Shown one piece after another: positions 21,596 to 32,692 of a stretch of DNA of 64,000 bases. The stretch's first letter is position 1. Each line of letters starts with the position of its first letter. Both the position numbers and the translations under genes were made by a program. Under the pieces are notes generated by a model, which worked only from the letters and a program-made list of their open reading frames with translations, was not told the origin of the DNA and made no database searches. Source of the DNA: Diadema setosum (lineage: Eukaryota; Echinodermata; Echinoidea; Diadematoida; Diadematidae). The stretch is taken from the NCBI RefSeq assembly GCF_964275005.1, contig NC_092700.1, forward strand, positions 23,669,674 to 23,733,673, in the 5' to 3' direction.

Positions 21596-23232
21596 TTAGT
21601 CGTATTTTGGTCTCCAGCCCTTAATGAAGGATTCGACCCGTTGCGCGTCCCAATCTGACATCTTGAAACTCTCTTTCAGGGCTTCCTTGTTGAGCTGTAG
21701 CATTAACTGACCGTCCACAGAATTGCTCTTAAAAGCACTGTCGTACTTATCCAAGCTCATTAGTTTCAGACACTGACAGACCTGCGCCACTGAGAGTACG
21801 CTGAGATCCTTAGGGACGTCGGAGAGTGTGGCGAAGGTGACATCTCCGCCCCTTGGCGAGGCCCGAAACCCGCCAGTCTTTGGTGCCACAGGAGGAGTGT
21901 TTGAGTTGGATTGTCGCGGTGAAGGTTTAGCTGCTGGAGTCGGAGGACCTTTTATTGTTGACGCAGAGCCTTCTTCCTTATTTATCAGCTTCCTCTTCGC
22001 GAGAAGTTCCTGCAGTTCGCTTTTCGATTGATTGTTGTTGTCTTGCGGAGGATTGTTGTTGAGTGGTCGCGGGGACGTTTTCCTGCCAAATGTCGATTTC
22101 GGGAAATTTGGCGCCACGCCGCCCTCGTTGATGCGGGAAAGACGCCTCTCTGCTCTCATCTTCAGTTCCTGCAACATGTCGTCCCGGGAATTTTCCCTCT
22201 GCAGAGGAGGCTTAGAGGGGAGACTTTGTCTCGGGGATTGATTGGCCTTGATGGCGTCAACCTCGTTGTACTTGGGCGGCTGGGGAACGAACCCTATCGG
22301 CGGCGGGGGAGGAGGCCCAGGAATCTTGGGTCCTCCATTGGGTAGACCTTGCTTTGTTGGTATGGTATCCACAGGAGGTGGTGCTGGGGGTTGTGGTACG
22401 TTCCTTGGAGACCCGTCAATTCCATCGAATCCCTGGCCATTAAGTTGGCGATTTTGTTCACCTGGGTAGTCGGGTTCCGGTAGTGCACCCAGAAACGGGT
22501 TCGATGAGGGAGGTGGTCGATTGTCGACGCTCGAGTTGGTAGAGTAACCGGAATCGGCCGAGCTCTTCCGGCTGGAGGCAGATCCCCCTGGAGATACGTT
22601 GTTCACGGTTTGGTTGACTGGCCTCGGAAAGTCCGCCCGGATCGGACTCTTTGCACTCACTGCCGTCCTCCCGGGCGACTGGGATGTCCGTCGACGCACG
22701 CCCTGCTGCGGTGGAGGGGATTGGGGTCGGTTGCTGTGGATGTACGCCATCGGATTTTGAACGGTGTTTGATGATGGTGACAAAAAATCCGCCGGAGGTG
22801 GCGGAAATCGCTCTTCCGGTGGCGAACTCAACTTCTTCTTCAAGATTGATCTGGGCATCGTGGCGTGAACTGACGAGACCGGCTGCTTCTGCGGGCTTCT
22901 GTTGGGTGACTGAAGCCGGGGACGACTCGACACGAAACTGCTTATGTTGCCTTGCTCTGATTGCGAATGTCGCATGATGGGTCTCGTGGGCCTGTCGCCA
23001 GCCTGAACGGAGGCGTTGTCGCGGTCAATGCCCACTTCTGGAGACCTTTTCCTGGCCGATGTCGCGGCAGACATCGTGCGCGCCCCGCTAGGACCCGCGA
23101 GGACCGCACTCTTACTTGGCCGCAGACTGGAATTCTTAGAAGAAACGAAGACTGTTCCAACTGGCGTGATCTCTTCGTAATGCTCCTGTAGATCAGCCGA
23201 CTCAAGCTTCTTATCGGTGAAGTAAGTTATGT
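21596..23232 (-). CDS. CABIT/SAM gene exon 5: YEEI, proline-rich region, SAM domain, stop
   Basis: 1637 bp, 544 codons plus TAA at 21598-21596. It starts (H)ITYFTDKKLESADLQEHYEE with a Src-SH2-type YEEI at Tyr233. It then has Ser/Pro-rich disorder, two similar charged segments (MLQELKMRAERRLSR and ELQELLAKRKLIN) and the SAM domain (SVAQVCQCLKLMSLDKYDSA ... FIKGWRPKYD). The acceptor follows an unusual C homopolymer. The open frame extends 47 codons upstream, but that part is intron. Confidence 0.93.
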
Positions 23233-26200
23233 CTGTGGGGGGGGGGGGGGGGAGGGGAACAGTGAGGGAGAAAAAGAAACAAGATGAATTTAAAACTAGT
23301 GTCGCAGTTGATAGACGATGCCACAGTGTCAGAGTTAAATTCTGACTTTTTTTGTGAGGACCTGCAATTTTCATTCAACATTTTAACAAAGTGTGAATAC
23401 TGTTGTAGAACGATTGTGTCCTCCTTACTTAATGATAAAATAGGAGTCGAAATGTAAGATTAATCTTAGTGGTCTTCTTTCTGCTTTGGTGGCAGCATGT
23501 TTAGAGGGCAGCCAACGAAACGGACATAGTTTTATTCGCGCCTCCAAATCTTGCTCATATTTACTGTGTACAAGTACGTCACCGTGAACTTTCTTCACCC
23601 GGATTTGAAATCTTTAGATGCTATTTCATGATTGCCATCATCTCTTGCGCTATTTTGGACTATTTTATCAATCCATGGAACTTATTGGACTCCTAGCTCT
23701 ATGAAGGGAGTGTACCCTACTTATCTCCGACGATATGCCCCGTGTATCCGCCTTAAGACTTTTCTGCTTGATTCAATTTGCCGTGATATTTTAACCAGTG
23801 TTTTGATATGAACACAGAGATGGCAAAACCAAAACCTATCTCTGAAAGAGAAACTCGTGGAGACAAAGAGTTTAGATGTAAATTGCAATGACTTTTTGAC
23901 AACTGCAAGTGTGTCCAAACTGCTGTTCGACATTTGCACTACTCCTGTGAAAAATATAGCAGAAATTGGAAGAAAATTCAGTACATTAATTTCATGACAG
24001 CTTTACTTAAAAGTGCGTATTTTTTAAAAGCCTATAGACTGATAGAAAAGGATTTATGCATTTACTATGTATGTATATTCGATTTCGAAAGCAAGGCCCC
24101 CAAACAAGATGGCACCCAGTAGGTGATTGCACTACTACCAGTAAATGAATCAATACCCTTGACAAATTTGCAATCCCGAACAATCAAAAGATCATATCTT
24201 GTGAGAGGCTGCGATACAATCTTGGAATCGTTCTCTGCTCTACCAGAACAGACAAGTTAATAAACGCACTGCCCTAGATTAAAAAATCCTGCCCCGAACC
24301 CGTTTCATAATCATTCCAATTCAGCACACAATACAACTTCGGGAGAATCCCCATTCCAAAGAGGATAAAGACCATCGTGACTTGCACCCCTCGCTCTCCG
24401 CTGAGGATCAGCTTCACGAACAATTTACAGAAAAAAAGGCACCTGGATCGTTATACTTCAATGAAAGCCAAATGTGTCGAATCAACACTAGGAGAGCGTC
24501 TATATTTTAATTTAACCGCCGGTACGATGATAAACGCAGTCAATCCATCAAAACTCCCTAAAACACGCAGGATCCCGTTAAAATCCAGAGAGCTTCTTTC
24601 ACGCGTTTTCTCACTCATCAGTCCCAAGGAGGTAATCCTTCATCTATCTAGCTACGGATGGCACCATGGACGATAGAGCCGATGAGATACTAGTAGCCAA
24701 AAAAAAATTTCCCTCGTAGATGAGATTGTCGAAAATACGATATCAATGAAAATCGTTATGTCCAGTATCATTTACCGCAAGAGCGAATCACGGGAGGTGT
24801 TGCAGAACCTTACAGAAAGACAGCTGCACCATGAGCTCAAACTGTTTGCCAATCAGTCTGATAGTCTATTACTCCAAACAACAACATAAGCCCCGGGTTG
24901 CTTCCCATGCCATCAGAGACGGCGTCCTATGCAGCCGCTGGAACCCGCCTCTTTGCCACTAACATCATAGCTCACTTCGGGAATGAGGCGCCCCAGTGTA
25001 TGTTCGTGGTTGCGTCTCGCATGAACAACAGCAATCCCAGGATGAACAACATACAAATTGGCAACAACGCAACGCCTACGCCGATGCTGTTAGAAACCAG
25101 GCTTCACAATAACCTTTTCACATCTCTAGCTATCAGTGGGCGCGACCAAGAGGATGAGCATTCCCTTGAAACTGGATAGACAGTTTACAAACTACTCACA
25201 TCAGAATACTATACAACAGATTATGTAGGAAATACAATCAAAATTGTTCCCTGCCGAGAAGGTTCTAAGCTTTCTATGCAGATACTGTACTATCAGCTCA
25301 ACGAAGGATCCTTTTCTCGTATTCCCGATCGTGTACTTAAAATAGGACATATTAATATAAGATATATTCCTTCAAAGATTAAAGAATTTAGACTTAGTCT
25401 CAAATATAAAATGTTTGACATCATTCATTGTTATTAACAGAGTGAATCCAAATTTAATACTGTAACACAATTTTATAACCTGAACTTGACATACCGGAGA
25501 TGATTACATGATTATTCGTGAAGATCGTAACGGACATGATTGAGGAGTAGCCATGAATATGAATTACTTAAATCATTAAAGTTTTACGAAATTTGATTGT
25601 AATGTCGAGGCAATTTGTATACAAACAGCAACAAAATGAGTTAGAGTATTATATGTTTTGTGTATAGACAACCTAATTCCCCTTCAAAGTTTGTGGACTC
25701 ATGAAGTGACATGGCATGTATTGTTTTAACCAATATTTTAATGAATAATTGTGTGATTATAATCGGTGATTTTAACCTTGATAAGGCTCCTTGAGGGAAT
25801 AATAATATTTCTATTAATCTGTAGACTAAGCGATAATGACATGCCCTATTTTGTTGTTGTTGTTGCTTTTTGTTGTTGCTGTGGGGAGGGTTATTCAACT
25901 AGTCAATATTCCCACTAGAATAACATTTTCATCCCGATCCATTATTCGTTTGACATTCTAGCTTTACAGACCCAGATAATCACAGTACTCTATGGCATGC
26001 TTTACATAGCATACAAAAAAAAAAAAAAAAAAAAAGATGTGACGTCTCGGAAGCAGCACGTTTAAAACATAACAAAGTTACTTACGCGGGTTACCCGGAT
26101 GCAGCTCAAAGCTGACGTTTTTCGATACGATTTTATCGAGTAGCGTTTGATATCGCTCCCACCGATCTCTCGATCCGACGATAAAACTCTCCGCCAGGAC

Positions 26201-28614
26201 GACCTCTACAGGTGAGTGAAGGGGAATGTTGACGACCATCGTGTCCAGACAGTCTGAATGAAGAATAGAAAAGAATGTTTATTATGCAGCGATTTAAAAA
26301 GAGAAACCTCTGTTACTTTACAAAACACACGAGTTCTAAAGAATTCGAATGCTTTTATTTCATGTTTATTGCATGGATTTATGGCTGCTTAAAACCGGTT
26401 AACGACCCATACAATATTTTCATAATCCCTCATGAGGAAGAGAGCTTTGTAAAACAGTGTACATGCAGGTTCAAGCAATAAAAGGGTGAATAATCGCTAC
26501 TCACTGTTGTGAATTGCGTTGCCCTGCAAGTAAGCTGTCTCATACATCTTCTGTAGATGCAGCGTGCCAAACTTTTCCTTGGCGTTGTTCTGGCTTCCCT
26601 TGAGTTGCACGTTAAAAGTAAGATCATCGCCCGTGTAGAACTGGACCTTCTGCGGTAGTAAGGACTTGTCAATGATTTCACGCATGTACATGGGCTTCGA
26701 ACCTGTGAACCAATGAACAAAATGCATGTATAGTTGTACAAATCTAATTATATATCTGAATCTCCCACCATTCAGTACAAAATAACTCGGCCTTTGCTCG
26801 CCACGTCAACATCCAAAATTGATCGAATTTAGAAGAGAGATACTCTTTAACATTAACTTTATGCAGAGACGAGTTCCCTCAAAGTTATAGCATGCACTCT
26901 CTTCTGAAATAGCCACTATTACGTAGGCCCTATAGATCTGTTCGGTTATGGCACTGTTTGTATTTTTTTTTTTCACGATAATGACTATCTCAGCCATAAC
27001 TGGGGGGGGGGGGTGCTTCGGTATGTCTAACATAGTTATTTTATGTATTGACATCGCAATGCTCTGATAACCCATCGAATCATTATTTTCTTCTTATTTT
27101 GAGAGCCCCCTTTTCTCAACCTCCCCCCCCCCTCCCCGTTATGACCGACATAATTTACAATGTTTCAAAATCGAATAGGTCTATAGATCTATCCGTTTTG
27201 GACACTGCTTTTTATGTTAATGTCTACTTCATCAACAACTGAGGGGGGGGGGTTCAGTTAGTGCGTCTGACAATATTATTCTAAAGTTAATCTACGTATA
27301 TACTGGCATTATAGCAATGCACCTGATTCATTGCATTATCAATTGAATTATCTTTTCTTCTAATGTTGGGATCCCTCCCCAATTTATGAACGACATTAGT
27401 TACAGTGTTTTAAAAACCTATTAGGTCTACAGGCTAACATGAGGGCAGAAGACGGAACGGAAGTGTTTCGATATTCTTACGTTTTCCGGAGACGACTTCG
27501 AACCTCGCCTCGGCGTATCTGAGCGGGATGCTCAGCCATCGCCCTTTCTTGTCCGTGGTGGCCAGAACGCGGGTCTGCGTGTGGATCTGGTTTATCCGTA
27601 AGACCTGGTGGGGAACGAAAATATCGCACTTGTTGATATCTCAAATGTAACGGTAGATCTATAATTCCCATTTCACATCAATATTGTGAAATGACATTGG
27701 GGATTAACTGAAATAATCTATAGAGGTGACTTTGAATTTATACTTGAACCTTAAGGAGCGATTTAGCTCACTTATGTTCCCTCCTCCAACACTATATCCC
27801 ATAATACCGTGCCATAATTATGAAATATATCATCGCCAACACGTCCGCGCAATATATTCAGTACTTTTTACTTTGGATAGTTCTTTAAAACTACCATTAT
27901 TGTCTTGGTATAATGTTCTGTCTGCACCATAATTATTGTGATCTTTGTCTATTCTTGTACTCCGCCCTGCATTCTATCTTTTTGGTAATCATACCCAATT
28001 CGGTTTCATTTTGGATTACACCCCTGTGATGTAGTATATATACATTCTCACAACAACATGTAATGTATACAGAAACTGCACAAAACACGGCAAAATCAAG
28101 TCACGTAAAGCTTGTCTTTTGTCATGAATCATGATCACTCCAATAGATCCTGATTAGTTGAACATTCGACATTGACACGATGTCCAAATCATTTAACTTC
28201 CATATCAGTTAGACGAATTTAGCAAAATTTCACCTAAGTGTTTGCTAATCACGCCTTCCTTTATAGAGACTCCACAACGCAATCTGCCATTGAACGCAGC
28301 AGATGAAAAAAAAAAATAACTGCGATAGATTCAATTAGACCTTAAATAATTAGTCAAAATAATGATTGTTCAAAAGTGAATTGATAAGACTTAAAGTTTA
28401 GGCCAACCAGCATCACTGTTGGTCATCCGATGATTTGCTCTGTGCTTACAATATCTCTTACCTGACCAAGAGCTAAAGTCTCGCTGTCATCAGAAGACTC
28501 GTATCCCTGCACAACCTTGATTAATTGCGGAAAGGTGCATCTCTTTATGGCCTGCCTCAGCGTGTACGGTTGGCGAGACCACTGGATGTCCTCGACATTT
28601 GCCTTCGCACTCAT
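21596..28614 (-). CDS. GAREM-like CABIT/SAM adaptor protein, complete
   Basis: Exons on the minus strand: 28614-28462, 27604-27481, 26702-26505, 26253-26086 and 23232-21596; 2280 bp, 759 residues. Introns are GT-AG with phases 0,1,1,1. The ATG has A at -3 and an in-frame TAG 24 bp upstream. Residues about 10-240 form a CABIT domain (WSRQPYTLRQ at the start; paired RVLATTDKKGRWLSIPL and VVNIPLHSPVEVVLAES strands). Residues about 260-680 are proline/serine-rich with SH3-type PxxP runs (GPPPPPPIGF). Residues about 690-755 are a SAM domain ending FIKGWRPKYD; human GAREM1 (876 residues) ends FINGWRPKI. GAREM proteins couple growth-factor receptors to GRB2, SHP2 and ERK; this role is inferred. A tandem paralogue lies at 58.7-63.1 kb. 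Confidence 0.9.
23233..26085. other. Last intron of the CABIT/SAM gene
   Basis: 2.85 kb. At 24370-25180 both strands hold short hydrophobic or charged reading frames of gene-like GC content but interrupted by stops, possibly a decayed coding insert; I recognise no family. A 22-bp A run is at 26013-26034. The remainder shows nothing. Confidence 0.4.
23237..23257 (-). promoter_or_regulatory. Homopolymeric C polypyrimidine tract at splice acceptor
   Basis: On the minus strand, CCCCT then about 16 C run straight into ACAG at the exon 5 acceptor. Most acceptors in this window are T-rich, so this one is unusual and length-variable by nature. Confidence 0.7.
26086..26253 (-). CDS. CABIT/SAM gene exon 4
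   Basis: 168 bp, phase 1/1, acceptor CATTCAG, donor CGC/GTAAGT. It encodes CLDTMVVNIPLHSPVEVVLA... and VSKNVSFELHPGNP, the last CABIT strands. The paralogue exon is also exactly 168 bp. Confidence 0.9.
26505..26702 (-). CDS. CABIT/SAM gene exon 3
   Basis: 198 bp, phase 1/1, acceptor TTCACAG, donor AACA/GTGAGT. It encodes SKPMYMREIIDKSLLPQKVQ..., KFGTLHLQKMYETAYLQGNA and IHN. The YLQGNA motif is also in the paralogue (VYLQGNAVNF). Confidence 0.9.
26926..27430. repeat. Tandem duplication of ~245 bp in CABIT/SAM gene intron
   Basis: Two diverged units each start around TCTATAGATCT, run through a G homopolymer (27001-27011; 27242-27250) and share CCCC-rich and TTTTAAAA words. It lies between exons 3 and 2. 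Confidence 0.55.
27481..27604 (-). CDS. CABIT/SAM gene exon 2
   Basis: 124 bp, phase 0 in and 1 out, acceptor CCACCAG, donor AAC/GTAAGA. It encodes VLRINQIHTQTRVLATTDKK then GRWLSIPLRYAEARFEVVSGK. The aligned exon of the paralogue reads IIRIARLHTQKRVIARDAKG, showing a shared ancestor. Its neighbouring frames give spurious reading frames. Confidence 0.9.
28462..28614 (-). CDS. CABIT/SAM gene exon 1 with start codon
   Basis: 51 codons, MSAKANVEDIQWSRQPYTLR... to ETLALGQ, donor CAG/GTAAGA. It aligns with the GAREM start (VKWSSVAVPLDLL...LPQIARL). The start choice rests on the upstream in-frame TAG and a favourable context. Confidence 0.88.
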
Positions 28615-28909
28615 CCTGACGGCTGGGACTGACGTCTAGCCTTTGCAGAGTGGGTTCACTTCTGTCGACGTTCCAAAACGTGGCGACCTTGATGCAGTTT
28701 CTAGGGATGAAACACAAGCAAATTAACACCGTGGTCAAATAAAGTGTACTTACAAAGGGGAAATGATTTGCAATTGCAGTGTGCGGGCACAATCTCCCGA
28801 GAAAGAGAAAGAGAACTATTACTTTTTTTTCTCTCTCACCGAAGTTGTAATAGTTATATTCAGTATACTCACCCACACTCTTATCAGTCAATCACCCCGT
28901 CTTATTCTG

Positions 28910-28911
<2 letters not shown>

Positions 28912-28957
<46 letters not shown>

Positions 28958-28974
28958 TGTGTGTTTGTGTGTGT
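28912..28974. repeat. (GT)n microsatellite
   Basis: About 63 bp of GT with two TTT-type interruptions, roughly 300 bp upstream of the CABIT/SAM start codon on the transcribed side. Confidence 0.92.
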
Positions 28975-30997
28975 ACCTTTTTGCCCTACAGCGAATAAGG
29001 AGCTGCATCCAACACTCTGGAGATTTACTGGTTATCATGTTTTCGATGCTTGACAAGCAAAGAAACAACATGTGAGAATTTACCATGTGCGAAGGCATTG
29101 TATTCTAGGGCAAGCGCTGTCACTTGTTTGATTATTTGAGCACTAAAATGTGTAGATGCTTCAGATATATGAGGCCGTCACTGAAGTCATTTTAAAGGGA
29201 AAAGACGGACATTCAAAGAATGCAATTATTTGCAAGGGAGAAAGGGTTGAGAATTTTATGTCCCTATATAAACGATATTATATCTAGAATACCTGTCATC
29301 ATTCATTAAACTTTCCTCTGCTTTCTTCACCCCTCAACCTCCATCTCACCCCGTCCCATCGTATCTTCCAGTGACACCCACTTATCGTGGGCGCAATCTC
29401 ATGATTGGTCATCATATTGCTGGAAGAAAATGTTTTGACATTATATTGTCCCTTTTCCCACAAGCGAAGCAAGCAAGAACACTCACAATTCACCTACTGT
29501 ATATGCAGTCAAAAGGCGTGCTTGTTTATATTCTTGACTAACAAACATTATCTGCTTGCCTGTAACAATCACTGTGATGAACCGATTTGATTACTGCTAA
29601 CTTAAGGTGACACGTGTATAAACTGTAAACACAAACATTCTGTCTAGAATAGTATTGTTTTGACTTTTGTATTTTGAAATCGTTCAAACAGGAGTGTTTA
29701 TAATTTCATAACTACTCCATAGTAATAATCATTTCAAAGAAAGTTTATCTAAATACTAGAACGCGGTCGGTGTTGTAATAGCAATCCGTTAAACTTGAAT
29801 GGTTAGAGGGCAATACTACTTGTATTCAGCTGCAAACAATTTCGATATTCTTTTAAGCTAAAGTCGAGATATAATCGTTGCAAATGCAAACCCGCCATAC
29901 GTGATTGCGTGATAAAAAAAGTGAATAGCAAAGCCAACTTATTCATATTTTCCTAAACTAACATGACTAACATCTACTTCTGCCATTGTGTTCAGGGTAT
30001 AGTGATTATGGTCTCGAGCACTATCAAATCTGTCAATCATTCCTCCAAAAGTCCTCAGCATACCTCATTTTTATTGCGGACATTTCTAAGGGGGGACTTG
30101 ATGTATCGAGAGTGAAACTACTTCACCCTACATCTTTTAACTAAAATATGATCTTGGAAAAACGAAAATGAAAACACAGTTTGTTTTTTCTGAAGTTGAG
30201 AGGTAAACTGTGGCAAACAATATCATGTTTTTGAATTTCTTTGCCACAGTAAAAAGTGACTGAAGTCCCATGTGCACAGCCACTTTGCTGGTTAGCAAAG
30301 ACAGATTTTTGTTCAAACCTTCACTTTTTAATTCGTTTTATTGGTCTCCGGCGTGACGAGGAAGTCATCTCGGATGACACGGGGACACCGTTTCGACATT
30401 CAAGTGGCACGTTCTCGAAACTCTCGAGAAATCGGTCACTCACTGCTGTGAAGAAATAACGTCGCGATCAAATGTCTACTTCCCAAAGCGCCAGTCAAGT
30501 GACCACCGCATGCAGAATGTTACCCTTCGGAGAGAAGAACGTTTATAATTTGTATGAAAAAACAGAAGAGGAAAAAGTGAAACCGTGCAAGTGAACTCCA
30601 GAAAACGGTCGAAACCTCCGAGCGTTGAGGAAAGGTCTTGTCAGTACACTCGCCCTAGGTAAAGAGATCTGTCGTTGTTGTTTACCTTTTGATGTATTCA
30701 CCTCTTCTTCTTTTTTTTACATGAGGTACCCTTGAATACGGATGTATCGACTTAGAGGTCTTAACGCAACGGCTTTATGCTAATGACGGTAGTAACTTTC
30801 GAGCCACACTTGATCCAATTTCGTTCTGGTTGGTGATTTGATAATCTCGTAGATTAATATGTAAAGGAAAAGTAAGAAGGCCATAGCATTGATAATGTTA
30901 ACTTTATCGCCATGCTACAAGTGCTAAAAACGAGGTTGCGGATAAGAGGACCTTGGTACGCTAAGTATAGGAAATGGTGAGATGGGAAATCCATCCA
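28975..30997. other. Upstream region of the CABIT/SAM gene
   Basis: No coding exon is supported. 30330-30680 is richer in CpG than its surroundings (GGCGTGACGAGG, ACGTCGCGATC, CCTCCGAGCGTTGAGG), and on the minus strand AAAAG/GTAAAC near 30690 could be a donor. This could be a promoter and untranslated exon of the minus-strand gene; it is only a suggestion. Confidence 0.35.
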
Positions 30998-31378
30998 TTT
31001 GGGTTACCTGGTCGAAAGGTAGTAAAGATATTCGGGAAATGGCTGCCATTTTGGACGCCGTCTTGGATTACGGAACTTGTGTGAGTCAACATCTCTTAAT
31101 ATGTATTTTATTGACTTCTTCATGTTTCAAAACCATGATATATTTAGACACTTAAATTTTGTATTGGGTTGCCTGGTTGAAAGGTAATAAAGATATTCAG
31201 GAAATGGCGGCCATTTTGGACGCCATCTTGGATTACGGTAATTGTGTGCGTCAACATCTCTTGATATGTATTTTATTGAGTTCTTCATGCTTCAAAACAT
31301 ATAGACATTTAAATTTTGTATTTGGGTTCCCTGGTTGAAAAGTTATAAGAATTGCAAGAAATGGCGGCCATTTTAGAT
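30998..31378. repeat. Tandem repeat of ~160 bp with YY1-like motifs
   Basis: About 2.4 units starting near 30999, 31161 and 31319 (GGGTT(A/G/C)CCTGGT). Each has AAATGG(C)(G/T)GCCATTTT, and the first two also have GACGCC(G/A)TCTTGGATTACGG, which reads AAGATGG on the minus strand. Confidence 0.8.
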
Positions 31379-31812
31379 AGGTTAGTGGGGTCCATTTGAA
31401 CCGAGTTATACATCGTTTTAAAACTTAGAGTTTGCTCTTTCAGAATCTGCCCTTAACTAAAAATCCATGTCTGGCGACTTTTTGTTGGTTTTGTGGTACA
31501 TGTTCATATCATTATGTTTTCAAGGAAGCAGCAGACAATGTATAAGTAAATTCATAATTTCGCATCTTTTACCTACTTTACACGATGATGACGTCATAGC
31601 TACAGAAGTCAACCCTCAATCGACGCGCAAAGTTTAAGCTAACGTCTCACCCTTAATGAAAAAACAAATAGTAGTCCTCATCAACGCATTGTAGTGTTGC
31701 CGTAGCACACATAACTTTATATGTATGGGACTAGTTTAAAAATAATAGTTAAGAATGAAAGTTTATCATCACCTCAGCAACTTGAATATATTTGTTTCCG
31801 ACCACAATCACT

Positions 31813-31815
<3 letters not shown>

Positions 31816-31859
<44 letters not shown>
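31816..31859. repeat. (CA)n microsatellite
   Basis: A pure CA run of 44 bp. Confidence 0.95.
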
Positions 31860-31861
<2 letters not shown>

Positions 31862-31879
31862 AAAACAAACAAACTGAGC

Positions 31880-32300
31880 AGTGTTTCATTTTAGAATTAA
31901 CGAAACCTCGAAATAACGAAACTTCGGAGTATCATTAACATTTTTTAAGGTGCACATTCCCTCCCTCCCTCCCCCCCCCCCAAAAAAAAAAAAAATAAAC
32001 AGTTGTAAATGAAGCAACAGAATAATGCGTATTATAAACGCAGCTATCTATCACCTCAGCAACGTAGATTTTTATTTTTTTTTTGCAAGAATAATTGCTC
32101 TATTTTTGTGAACTTTATTTCATTCTTTTTTTAATCAAAAGATCTTCGGAAAAGAAAAACCAACAGTTTTTCATTTTCGAATTAACGAACCTTCGAAATA
32201 ACAAACTTCGGAGTATCATTAGCATTTTTAACAAGAATATTCCGTTAAAAAAGGAATAGCTGTAAATGAAATCACAGAATAATGCGCATTGTAAAAAGCA
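31880..32300. repeat. Diverged local tandem duplication
   Basis: Two copies of a ~275-bp unit share GAATTAACGAA(A)CCTTCGAAATAAC..., ACTTCGGAGTATCATTA and ACAGAATAATGCG. The first starts near 31893 and the second near 32178. Confidence 0.65.
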
Positions 32301-32604
32301 TGATGTAAACGCAGTTATCCATCAATGTCCAAAGATCCTGACACTCTTGTGGGTTTCATTGCTGAAATAACAATCATATTGCACTACAACTTGCGAAAAA
32401 GGAAAACTGCGATGGTGAGTTTTGGCCAAAACAGTCAAAATGCATTTACTTGCAATAAAATATGCATCATTACATAGTTTTTTTTTTGGTGTTTTTTTTT
32501 TTTTGCCCATACATTTTCCCTCCCCAAGGCTAGTACTGTATTCCTCTCATGCACGAACTTCTTTTTAGTTACTACTGTGGCAGTGACCATGCACAACATA
32601 CCGT

Positions 32605-32606
<2 letters not shown>

Positions 32607-32639
<33 letters not shown>

Positions 32640-32645
32640 GGATGA

Positions 32646-32690
<45 letters not shown>
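32607..32690. repeat. (GT)n microsatellite, interrupted
   Basis: Two GT runs separated by GAGGGGATGAAT. The same pattern (GT run, GAGGGGGGATGAAT, GT run) recurs at 35981-36053. Confidence 0.92.

Positions 32691-32692
<2 letters not shown>

Noticed and set aside
22028..22345. Plus-strand frames opposite the CABIT/SAM terminal exon
   Set aside because: Antisense shadows of the proline-rich coding sequence; no family similarity.
23233..23374. Upstream 47 codons of the long minus-strand frame
   Set aside because: The paralogous exon structure and the phase-1 join to HITYFTD place the acceptor at 23232; the upstream part includes the C-run polypyrimidine tract.
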